Program-made: the position numbers and the translations under genes
Source: an archaeon RBG_16_50_20
Lineage (GTDB): Archaea; Thermoproteota; Bathyarchaeia; 40CM-2-53-6
NCBI GenBank assembly: GCA_001768965.1
Contig: MEMY01000105.1
Coordinates: forward strand, 1 to 5,956
Reading direction: 5' to 3'
DNA length: 5,956 nucleotides
In this document: positions 1 through 5,495 of the stretch, in pieces
Layout: every line of letters starts with the position of its first letter
Position numbering within the stretch: position 1 is the stretch's first letter
Notes under the pieces: model-generated
Database searches by the model: none
What the model saw: only the letters and a program-made list of their open reading frames with translations
What the model was told of the DNA's origin: nothing

Positions 1-687
1 ACATTCGCAGAACTCTATGAGTATCAATTGGAAACAGGAGTCAGAACAGTCCTCGGAACCGCACTCCTAATCGGCATCGTTGGAGGAGTTCCATTCTCCA
101 TTTTGCTGCGCCATATCTCACCCAAGTTGGTCCTGGGAAAGGTGAAAGGTCTCCACGCTCCACCTATAGAGGTCGAAGACGTGTTCGGCTCGCTTGCAGA
201 TCAGATTGGAGTCCCAATGGCGCAACTTCAACTTTCAAGAAACACCATTCCAATTTCCTTCGCCGTTCAAACTGACAAGCCCCTCGTCGTGATGTCTGAG
301 AGTCTTTTTTCTTTGCTGAAGAAGGATGAGATCGAAGCGGTAATGGCCCACGAACTGGCGCATATCAAGAACTCAGATATTGCACTGAAGGCGTTGGTCA
401 CGGCGTATAGAACCGCTCTTCCACACGACCCTATAGTACGATTAGTTGAGGCAGCATACCACAGAGAAAGAGAAATGGTTGCAGATGAAACTGCAGCCAG
501 AGCTACGAAGAAGCCATTATCGCTTGCTTCGGCTCTGCTGAAGATCTACGAGGCTTTTCCGAAGAGTAGCCTATCCGCTTATGGCACGTTATCGATTCTC
601 GGAGCAGGTTCGACCTTGATGAGCCGACATCCCTCAATCCGTCAGCGGATCAACCTACTAATCCGCTTGGCCGAAAGCTACCACTAG
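1..687 (+). CDS. M48/M56-type membrane zinc metalloprotease, probably 5'-partial
   Basis: This is a predicted membrane-bound zinc endopeptidase of the HtpX (M48)/BlaR1 (M56) kind. Numbering from the TTG at 28, a hydrophobic membrane segment spans about residues 7-27. The zinc-binding HELAH motif is at 108-112, followed by the usual basic/polar stretch. A likely third ligand, E149, lies in the EMVAD stretch at 149-153. A C-terminal HPSIRQRI stretch resembles the end of M48 proteases. The HExxH-to-Glu spacing of about 37 residues is shorter than in HtpX and closer to M56 proteins, so the exact subfamily is open. Members of these families degrade membrane proteins or act in signalling; the substrate here is unknown. 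The frame is open to base 1 with no stop (it reads TFAELYEYQ before the TTG), so the gene probably begins outside the window and may have another membrane segment. The only in-window start is TTG at 28. It stops with TAG at 685. Confidence 0.85.
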   Translation, partial: TFAELYEYQLETGVRTVLGTALLIGIVGGVPFSILLRHISPKLVLGKVKGLHAPPIEVEDVFGSLADQIGVPMAQLQLSRNTIPISFAVQTDKPLVVMSESLFSLLKKDEIEAVMAHELAHIKNSDIALKALVTAYRTALPHDPIVRLVEAAYHREREMVADETAARATKKPLSLASALLKIYEAFPKSSLSAYGTLSILGAGSTLMSRHPSIRQRINLLIRLAESYH

Positions 688-721
688 CAACGAATGTCGC
701 TTGGTTCACCATAACAGCGGG

Positions 722-734
722 TCTTCTAAGAAGA
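722..734. repeat. Short perfect dyad
   Basis: TCTTCT and AGAAGA flank a single central A, forming a perfect 6+6 bp inverted repeat 35 bp past the protease stop. A one-base loop cannot fold as a hairpin, so if it has a role it would be as a protein-binding dyad. It could equally be chance. The surrounding bases 688-790 show no gene, no T-tract and no RNA gene that I can recognise. Confidence 0.2.
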
Positions 735-790
735 TGATCCATTCCTAAAGCAGATGCTCCAACGACTGAGACCTTCGTTTCCTTCGAGGG

Positions 791-916
791 TTACAGGAGT
801 TTCATGAACTCTTCTACGGTCAACCCGGTGTCTCTTATGATAGCTCTCATGGTGCCCGGTTGCACACCCACTACAAGAACAAAGGCCAAGGCTGCTAGAA
901 TAAGAATGGCTCTCAT
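791..916 (-). CDS. Candidate 41-aa single-pass membrane protein
   Basis: This is a small open frame with no recognised family. From the ATG at 916 it encodes an N-terminal hydrophobic segment of about 17 residues (residues 3-19, rich in A, L, I and V) preceded by one Arg. A short amphipathic tail follows, containing RDTG and ending EEFMKLL, and the stop is TAA. The composition is that of a genuine membrane miniprotein rather than a random frame. It is also the only plausible coding frame in the 337 bp between the protease and the endonuclease. A longer version starting at 988 (65 residues) adds a polar, less convincing N-terminus. The ATG at 916 is preferred because a TTTAAA box lies at about -43, which would give a leader of roughly 17 nt. 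No Shine-Dalgarno sequence is visible. Function is unknown. It is transcribed divergently from the endonuclease III gene. Confidence 0.45.
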   Translation of the reverse strand: MRAILILAALAFVLVVGVQPGTMRAIIRDTGLTVEEFMKLL

Positions 917-956
917 GTTTGCGTGGCGTCTCGATTTTTCTACAAACGTAGCTTGC

Positions 957-962
957 TTTAAA
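957..962 (-). promoter_or_regulatory. TATA-like box for the 41-aa ORF
   Basis: A TTTAAA hexamer is centred 43 bp upstream of the ATG at 916. Archaeal TATA boxes lie about 26-27 bp before the transcription start, so this would place the start near 933. The hexamer is palindromic and short, so the assignment is weak. Confidence 0.25.
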
Positions 963-1024
963 GTGCGCGTCATAACTATCGCAAACAACCTGTAAGGACA
1001 CGACAGTAATCAGGCTCAAAAATA

Positions 1025-1684
1025 ATGAAACGAACAAGTCGAAAGATCCAAGCAACTATGTTGAAGAAGATCGCGAGGCTCCTTCCTGTCGAGGTCTGGA
1101 AGCCACGCTCTCCCTTCGAAACCCTCATTCACACGATTCTATCGCAGAACACTAACGATCGTAACAGCGACGCAGCTATGAAGAAACTGCGGAAACGTTT
1201 CAGAATTACTCCGAGTGTGCTCGCGCAAGCTCGAGTCAGGGAGCTGATCCCATACATTCGCAGCGCTGGATTGTACACATCAAAGGCACCGAGAATAATC
1301 GCGGTCTCGAAAATTATTCAAGAGCAGTATAGAGGTCGACTATGGCCCATCTTAGAACTTCCATATGAACAAGCGAAAGAGAGATTGATGGAGCTACCTG
1401 GCGTCGGTCCCAAGACTGCGGACATTCTGCTCGCGTTCGTTGCCAAGAATCCAGTAATACCGGTCGACACCCATATTGAACGAGTCACGAAGCGACTTGG
1501 AATCGCTCCGCAAAATGGAAACTATGAAACAGTGCGAACCAGTCTGGAAGCATTGATTTCTCCAAGGAACAGAATTCCCATACATCTTTCCATGATCGAA
1601 TTCGGTCGAGCTGTCTGCAAGGCGCCAAGACCAAGATGTCTCATATGCCCCTTGAACAAGACATGTCCGAGCAGCAATGTGTAG
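1025..1684 (+). CDS. nth: Endonuclease III (DNA glycosylase/AP lyase)
   Basis: This is a base-excision repair enzyme that removes oxidised pyrimidines and cleaves the strand at the abasic site. All hallmarks of the Nth family are present in order. A conserved LSQNTND segment occurs near residues 39-45. The helix-hairpin-helix reads LPGVGPKTA at 124-132, with the Schiff-base lysine at K130. The catalytic aspartate is D148 in VDTHIERV, 18 residues after the lysine as in E. coli Nth (K120/D138). A C-terminal [4Fe-4S] loop has cysteines at 198, 205, 208 and 214, matching C-x6-C-x2-C-x5-C exactly. At 219 residues it has normal family length (E. coli Nth has 211) and looks intact. The ATG at 1025 gives a basic N-terminus. 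The in-frame ATG at 1058 (starting MLKKIARLLP) is a real alternative, because an AAAAATAAT tract at 1018-1026 could serve as a TATA-like element for it. No convincing Shine-Dalgarno sequence precedes either start. The gene appears monocistronic. Confidence 0.96.
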   Translation: MKRTSRKIQATMLKKIARLLPVEVWKPRSPFETLIHTILSQNTNDRNSDAAMKKLRKRFRITPSVLAQARVRELIPYIRSAGLYTSKAPRIIAVSKIIQEQYRGRLWPILELPYEQAKERLMELPGVGPKTADILLAFVAKNPVIPVDTHIERVTKRLGIAPQNGNYETVRTSLEALISPRNRIPIHLSMIEFGRAVCKAPRPRCLICPLNKTCPSSNV

Positions 1685-1718
1685 CATGAAATCAACCCAA
1701 ATTCGAGACTAACAACTC

Positions 1719-1725
1719 TTTTTAG
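1719..1725 (+). promoter_or_regulatory. TTTTTAG: TATA-like box and/or T-rich terminator
   Basis: A run of five T followed by AG lies 35 bp after the nth stop codon and 38 bp (centre) before the GTG of the AbrB-type gene. As a TATA-like box it would give a transcription start near 1749 and a leader of about 11 nt. As an oligo-T tract it could also end nth transcription, since archaeal intrinsic terminators are T-rich. The sequence does not say which role applies; both are possible. Confidence 0.4.
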
Positions 1726-1759
1726 TGAAATGCATCGCCACCATTAGCTGTGCTTCCTA

Positions 1760-1954
1760 GTGCCAGCAGAAATCAGTGATGGAGACATACCGTTCTTCGC
1801 CGAAGTCACGGCGGGCGGACGAATCACAATCCCAGAAGAGATCCGCAAGATATTCGAGATCAAAGATGGCGACGCAGTCTTCTGTAGAATAAAGATCATG
1901 AAGAAGAAAGAAACCAACTCCGGAACAGCGAAGGACACTAAGCAGACTGGCTAG
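1760..1954 (+). CDS. AbrB/MazE/SpoVT-type swapped-hairpin DNA-binding protein
   Basis: This is a 64-residue protein whose core is the AbrB/SpoVT swapped-hairpin fold. It contains AEVTAGGRITIPEEIRK at about residues 14-30, followed by the IFEIKDGDAVFCRI strand region, the classic V-x-x-x-G-R-I-T-I-P pattern with the downstream GD turn. Such proteins dimerise and bind DNA, either as transition-state regulators or as antitoxins of toxin-antitoxin pairs. After the fold comes a lysine-rich, polar, probably disordered tail (residues 46-64). The GTG at 1760 is the only usable start because an in-frame TAG occurs at 1745. There is no adjacent toxin gene (PIN, MazF or similar): nth lies upstream and the convergent CARF-type regulator downstream. 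It is therefore more likely a stand-alone regulator than an antitoxin. Its last 17 bp overlap the end of the opposite-strand gene. Confidence 0.82.
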   Translation: MPAEISDGDIPFFAEVTAGGRITIPEEIRKIFEIKDGDAVFCRIKIMKKKETNSGTAKDTKQTG

Positions 1955-2603
1955 CGGGCGAAGAGGAAAGCAACGTTCGCCCTAACGCAGTCAATTTTAC
2001 TCTGAGTCTGCCACGTTTTCCACGCTCAACCTCAACAAGACCCAAATCCTCCAGCCCACCACCGCCCCCAGAGCCTCTGATGTGATAGCTGAGAAGCGGT
2101 TTACCGAAATTCGAGAGCCCGCTAAGTCTCTCCAAACTCTCAACATCTCCACCCGCCCGATCAATCGCCCGCAAGATCTCCAACTTCGGTCGAGTGACAG
2201 CTTGCGCGTAACTGAAACGCATGACCGGCAAGGCTGCGGGCTGGTCTCCCATCACATCAAACGCTTTGATTCCATACACGAAAGCCGCCGTCACACCAGC
2301 GCACGTTAGATGTTTGGTTGCGGAACCGACATTGATCAGGAAATCCTGAAAGATCGCTGACTCCCTACGAATCAATTGGCCAACTGTCTCTAACATTGTT
2401 GGTATAGAGGCGTCTTTGAGTTGAACTACATCAACGGCGAGCTTCAGGTTATCTTTGAGCCTTCCTGAGAGCTGGTTCGCTTGAGAGACGTAGTCGCTTG
2501 TTGACAAGATTGCTAGCTTGTGGGCTGGGAAGTTTCTAAGTCCGACAAGAACTGCTTCCTCGCTCCCGCCTACAACCGCGATCTGAAGTGTTTTTAGCGG
2601 CAT
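1938..2603 (-). CDS. CARF-like plus winged-helix transcriptional regulator (Csa3/DUF6293-like)
   Basis: This 221-residue two-domain protein has an N-terminal Rossmann-like sensor and a C-terminal DNA-binding domain. The sensor (about residues 1-132) starts with a beta strand and Gly-rich turn (LQIAVVGGSEE) and carries a CARF-type signature, NVGSATK at 91-97, followed by a hydrophobic helix. CARF domains bind cyclic oligoadenylates or other nucleotides and occur in CRISPR regulators such as Csa3 and in stand-alone archaeal regulators. The winged helix spans about 137-215, with recognition-helix region KPLLSYHIR at 168-176 and wing VEVERGKRGRLRVKLTALG. An unusual Gly stretch, GSGGGGG at 177-183, follows the recognition helix. 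No cas gene or CRISPR array is visible nearby. The ATG at 2603 has a TATA-like box at -27, giving a leaderless transcript. The gene is divergent from the MFS transporter, which is a candidate target, and its end overlaps the AbrB-type gene. Assignment is by motif only, so the CARF call is less certain than the winged helix. Confidence 0.75.
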   Translation of the reverse strand: MPLKTLQIAVVGGSEEAVLVGLRNFPAHKLAILSTSDYVSQANQLSGRLKDNLKLAVDVVQLKDASIPTMLETVGQLIRRESAIFQDFLINVGSATKHLTCAGVTAAFVYGIKAFDVMGDQPAALPVMRFSYAQAVTRPKLEILRAIDRAGGDVESLERLSGLSNFGKPLLSYHIRGSGGGGGLEDLGLVEVERGKRGRLRVKLTALGRTLLSSSPASQSA

Positions 2604-2626
2604 GGGACTTGGCTTCTGTTCACGAA

Positions 2627-2634
2627 TAGTTAAA
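2627..2634 (-). promoter_or_regulatory. TATA-like box for the CARF-like regulator (leaderless spacing)
   Basis: On the minus strand the sequence reads TTTAACTA, preceded by purine-rich AAGGG that could act as a BRE. Its centre is 27 bp upstream of the ATG at 2603. This is the standard archaeal TATA-to-start distance, so transcription would begin at or next to the start codon. It also supports the chosen start. Confidence 0.6.
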
Positions 2635-2678
2635 CCCTTACAAATCCACTCGTACTCTCAGAGGGCACGAATCCTCCC

Positions 2679-2693
2679 AGTGTTTATGACACT
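2679..2693. promoter_or_regulatory. Candidate operator dyad over the MFS TATA box
   Basis: AGTGT and ACACT flank the 5-bp centre TTATG, making a perfect 5+5 inverted repeat that encloses most of the TTTATG box of the transporter gene. A regulator dimer bound here would block TBP. The heptamer CACGAAT also occurs twice as a direct repeat in the same intergenic region, at 2621-2627 and 2666-2672. The second copy lies inside a GAGG/CCTC dyad at 2661-2676. The neighbouring winged-helix regulator is the obvious candidate binder, but this is inference. Confidence 0.35.
2683..2688 (+). promoter_or_regulatory. TATA-like box for the MFS gene; argues for start at 2724
   Basis: TTTATG (within GTTTATGAC) is the only TATA-like element near the start of the transporter gene. 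Its centre is only about 14 bp before the ATG at 2700. With standard archaeal spacing, transcription would start near 2712, after that ATG but 12 nt before the in-frame ATG at 2724. The same GTTTATG heptamer recurs at the right end of the window. Confidence 0.45.
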
Positions 2694-2699
2694 CATAGC

Positions 2700-3965
2700 A
2701 TGGTAGAACGAACCGCCAACCGAATGGATAGAAGAACTGTGTCTAACAACTACGCCAAGCAACTCTCACGAACCGGTTCGATAGTTCTCGGGTCACCTCT
2801 TTACGTTTCAGTATTCCTGATGAGATTTAGCTTTGGCCTGGTACTGTTTACTCTTCCGATCTACATCCCGAAGGCAGAGTTCTCCAACTTCACTGTAGGA
2901 TTAATCATCGCAGCATACCCTGTGGCGGAAACAATCACATGTCCCGTTTTTGGAATTCTCGCAGACCGGTTCGGCAGGAGAAAGTGGATATACATTGGCC
3001 TGGTAATCGCGAGTGCACTACTCTTTGCGTTTACGTTGAGCACCGAAGTTCGCTACCTAATCATCATACATGGCATTCAAGGTGTCGCGGCTGCGATGAT
3101 AATCGTCAGCACGCTGGCAATGGTGACAGACGTGAGCACAGTATCGAATCGCGGACGCGAAATGGGGATCTATGACTTCGCAAATCTCGGAGGATATGTG
3201 GCAGGCATTTTCGTAGCCGGCCTCCTAGTCCAAACCCACTTTCTGCTGGCCCCTTTCTACTTCGGCTCAGCATTGGCCCTCGTAGGAGCAATCTTCGCGT
3301 ACCGTAAAGTCAAAGAGAAATCTGGAGAATGGAGAAGCCGAGTCCTCTCTCCACTTCAAACGCTACGCATCCTATTCAGGGACAGACGTGCAGCCGGTAT
3401 GTTTCCGATATGGCTCTCGGTGACTACGTTCATCGGTATGGTCTTGTCTTTCGGTCCTCGTTTTGGGCCATCACCTCTCTTGAGCAGTTTCGCGCTGGCA
3501 GGAGGTGTTCTTGTCCTAGCGATTACTCAGCCTTACTTTGGCCATCTCTCGGACACTCATGGTCGCGATAGACTCATGATGCTTGGGATGCTTTCGCTGA
3601 TAGGGTTGTTCGTTACGGTAATCGTGATGTTGAGGAGTCGATTGTCGTGGCTGTTTTTCACCCCTTTTCTGGCAATGTTCGGGATGGGCAGTCTCGCCTT
3701 CGCGCCGGCAGCATTAGCATTGCTCGGCGACTTCGCTCCGGAGAGAGGACGAGGAACAACAATGGGCGTGTACAGTGTCGTAATCAGCCTTGGAACAATA
3801 ATAGGCCCTCTCCTAGGAGGATACTTGCTGGACAGATATGGGCTTTCAAGCCTATTGTATGCAGGGCTCGTGATTCTGATAGCCGCTTTGGCCATCGCGA
3901 TTATCCTTGCTGGCCCTAACTTCAATGCGTTGAGACCTCGCCCGACCAAATCCGGAAAGCAATAG
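2700..3965 (+). CDS. Major facilitator superfamily (MFS) transporter
   Basis: This is a 421-residue integral membrane transporter with about 12 predicted membrane helices (near 33-56, 63-88, 96-114, 118-143, 161-178, 181-201, 232-252, 261-281, 292-312, 316-343, 355-377 and 383-404). A charged central loop at 201-230 separates the two six-helix halves. The MFS motif A is clear between helices 2 and 3 (GILADRFGRRK, 85-95), and its second-half counterpart GHLSDTHGRDR (281-291) lies between helices 8 and 9. SLGTIIGPLLGG at 363-374 is typical of helix 11. The overall form resembles proton-driven efflux carriers, but the substrate cannot be read from the sequence. Two starts are possible: the ATG at 2700, and the ATG at 2724, which starts MDRRTV and removes 8 residues. 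TATA position favours 2724, and the first 30 residues are hydrophilic in either case. It is divergent from the CARF-like regulator, which may control it, and convergent with the CBS-type enzyme gene 38 bp downstream. Confidence 0.93.
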   Translation: MVERTANRMDRRTVSNNYAKQLSRTGSIVLGSPLYVSVFLMRFSFGLVLFTLPIYIPKAEFSNFTVGLIIAAYPVAETITCPVFGILADRFGRRKWIYIGLVIASALLFAFTLSTEVRYLIIIHGIQGVAAAMIIVSTLAMVTDVSTVSNRGREMGIYDFANLGGYVAGIFVAGLLVQTHFLLAPFYFGSALALVGAIFAYRKVKEKSGEWRSRVLSPLQTLRILFRDRRAAGMFPIWLSVTTFIGMVLSFGPRFGPSPLLSSFALAGGVLVLAITQPYFGHLSDTHGRDRLMMLGMLSLIGLFVTVIVMLRSRLSWLFFTPFLAMFGMGSLAFAPAALALLGDFAPERGRGTTMGVYSVVISLGTIIGPLLGGYLLDRYGLSSLLYAGLVILIAALAIAIILAGPNFNALRPRPTKSGKQ

Positions 3966-3966
3966 C

Positions 3967-3984
3967 CCGTTCAAGCACAAACGG
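3967..3984. terminator. Weak hairpin in the convergent intergenic gap
   Basis: CCGTT at 3967-3971 and AACGG at 3980-3984 could pair as a 5-bp stem with an 8-base loop just after the MFS stop codon. A second short dyad, ACGGA-T-TCCGT, follows at 3981-3991. There is no T-tract, so a terminator role is only suggested by position between two convergent stop codons. Confidence 0.2.
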
Positions 3985-4003
3985 ATTCCGTATTGAAACT
4001 CAC

Positions 4004-5398
4004 CTACTCTCGATTGGAGAGATGAGAGATCACGTCCATTTTGGTCAAGACGCCGATGGCCTTGCCGTTTTTCACCACGACCACAGCGTTGTGGTCGCCT
4101 GTAAGCTGCTTGTAGAGCTCTGACAGTTCCGCTTGTGCACCGATTGTTGGGAGGGGTGCATCCATCACCTCTTGAACTGGCTGTCTAATCGAGATTTGCT
4201 TCGTCAGTAGCTTCTTCAACACCGTGTCATCATGAACTGTGCCAAGCACGTGTCCCTCTTCAACGACAGGCAGTTGTGAGACATCGTACTTTCGCATCAA
4301 CTCAACAGCGTTTGCCACAGGGTCGGTCAGAGTTACGGCTATCATTGCGGGGACGTTTTCTGGCTTAGCATGAAGTATGGTTTCAACTGTGAACTTGCCT
4401 TCTTTCTCAGCCTCGATATACCCCAGCTCAAGCATCCACTCATCCGAGTACATTTTGCTGAGGTAGTTCCGTCCTGAGTCAGGGAAGACTACAACAACGA
4501 CTTTGTCTTTCGGAAGATTCTTCGCGGCTTGCAGCGTCGCGTACATAGCTGCTCCAGATGAGCCTCCGACTAGCAGTCCTTCTTCCCTCGCGAGACGTCT
4601 TGCGGTTAGAAAGGAATCCTTGTCGCTGACCCGGATTACTTCATCCACATAGTCGAGAACGAGCGTTTGAGGCATGAAGTCCTCCCCAATCCCTTCAACC
4701 TTGTATGGGTGGATTTGTTCAACTACATTGTAGTAGCGTGGGTGGAAAATTGAGCCCTCAGGATCCACTCCGACGACTTTGACCTCTGGCTTTCTTTCCT
4801 TGATGTATTTGCCGATTCCAGTTATGGTTCCGCCAGTCCCCATTCCAACAACTACGGTGTCCACTTTACCATCTGTCTGCTTCCAAATCTCAGGCCCAGT
4901 GGTCTTATAGTGGATTATTGGATTGTTCGGATTCGAGTACTGATCGGGCATGAAAGCGTTTGGAGTTTCGCTTGCTATTCTACGTGCGACATTGATGTAG
5001 TTCTCTGGTGAATCAGGTGGAACGTTCGTAGGCGTGATGACCACTCGCCCTCCAAGAGCGCGCAGCAACCGACGTTTCTCCTCACTCATCTTGTCGGGCA
5101 TCGTGAAAATCGCCTTGTAGCCTCTCACTGCTGCCGCCAGCGCCAAACCCATGCCCGTATTGCCGGAGGTTGGCTCAACGATTGTTCCTCCAGGTTTCAA
5201 CAAGCCTTTACGCTCTGCATCATCGATCATTGCCACACCGATACGATCCTTCACACTGCCCCCTGGATTGAGAAACTCAAGTTTGGCTAGGACCGTGCAT
5301 TGAAGGCCATTCGTGACTTTGTTGATTCTAACTAATGGGGTGTTTCCGATCAAAGTGAGTATGTTCTCGTTGAATTGCAATGTGTATCTGCGGTTCAA
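4004..5398 (-). CDS. Cystathionine beta-synthase/cysteine synthase-type PLP enzyme with CBS-domain pair
   Basis: This cytosolic fold-type II PLP enzyme of sulfur amino acid metabolism replaces the beta-substituent of serine, O-acetylserine or O-phosphoserine with homocysteine or sulfide. The catalytic domain is about residues 7-330. It has the PLP lysine K50 in NPGGSVKDR, the substrate loop EPTSGNTG at 75-82, the phosphate-binding loop GMGTGGT at 185-191, and S308 in PDSGRNYLSKMYSDEWM, a stretch typical of cystathionine beta-synthases. Residues 340-464 form two CBS repeats (a Bateman module), which often binds adenosyl compounds such as SAM or AMP. The haem-binding N-terminus of animal CBS is absent. 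GIGEDF at 236-241 has Glu where human CBS has Tyr; as I recall, mycobacterial Cbs also has Glu. The activity (transsulfuration versus cysteine synthesis) cannot be settled from sequence. TTG at 5398 is the longest start; TTG at 5380 (458 residues, starting MQFNEN) fits the TATA position better. The gene stands alone, convergent with the MFS gene. Confidence 0.93.
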   Translation of the reverse strand: MNRRYTLQFNENILTLIGNTPLVRINKVTNGLQCTVLAKLEFLNPGGSVKDRIGVAMIDDAERKGLLKPGGTIVEPTSGNTGMGLALAAAVRGYKAIFTMPDKMSEEKRRLLRALGGRVVITPTNVPPDSPENYINVARRIASETPNAFMPDQYSNPNNPIIHYKTTGPEIWKQTDGKVDTVVVGMGTGGTITGIGKYIKERKPEVKVVGVDPEGSIFHPRYYNVVEQIHPYKVEGIGEDFMPQTLVLDYVDEVIRVSDKDSFLTARRLAREEGLLVGGSSGAAMYATLQAAKNLPKDKVVVVVFPDSGRNYLSKMYSDEWMLELGYIEAEKEGKFTVETILHAKPENVPAMIAVTLTDPVANAVELMRKYDVSQLPVVEEGHVLGTVHDDTVLKKLLTKQISIRQPVQEVMDAPLPTIGAQAELSELYKQLTGDHNAVVVVKNGKAIGVLTKMDVISHLSNRE

Positions 5399-5414
5399 GT
5401 CTGCATTTGATGGC

Positions 5415-5420
5415 TATATC
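5415..5420 (-). promoter_or_regulatory. TATA-like box for the CBS-type enzyme; argues for start at 5380
   Basis: The minus strand reads AAGATATAGC across 5413-5422, with GATATA as its core. Its centre is 19-20 bp before the TTG at 5398, too close for archaeal spacing, but 37-38 bp before the TTG at 5380. That would give a transcription start near 5391 and a leader of about 11 nt. An in-frame TAG at 5414-5416 rules out any start further upstream. Confidence 0.45.
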
Positions 5421-5464
5421 TTGTGTCCAGAATCCTCGACCTGCCTCGGATTGGTTCAGCAATC

Positions 5465-5471
5465 AATAAAT
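5465..5471 (+). promoter_or_regulatory. TATA-like box for the 118-aa gene (leaderless spacing)
   Basis: AATAAAT is centred 28 bp upstream of the ATG at 5496, matching archaeal leaderless promoters. No Shine-Dalgarno sequence lies between the box and the ATG. The match supports both the reality of the short gene and its start. Confidence 0.5.
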
Positions 5472-5495
5472 GCAGCGTGACCACCCTTCGCGACC

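Noticed and set aside
804..995. 63-residue plus-strand frame opposite the 41-aa candidate
   Set aside because: Its hydrophobic parts mirror the membrane segment on the other strand, and it has no promoter-like box or family signature. The minus-strand frame has better composition.
726..1055. 109-residue minus-strand frame, rich in Cys, His, Ser and Arg
   Set aside because: The composition is random-looking, it overlaps the start of nth, and it runs through the better small membrane frame at 791-916. No motif is present.
1760..2603. AbrB-type gene and CARF-like gene as a toxin-antitoxin pair
   Set aside because: They are convergent rather than co-directional, and the second protein is a two-domain regulator with no nuclease or toxin motif.
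3557..3949. 130-residue minus-strand frame within the MFS gene
   Set aside because: It is antisense to conserved MFS helices 9-12 and is rich in Pro, Arg and Ile in the pattern expected for a shadow of hydrophobic codons.
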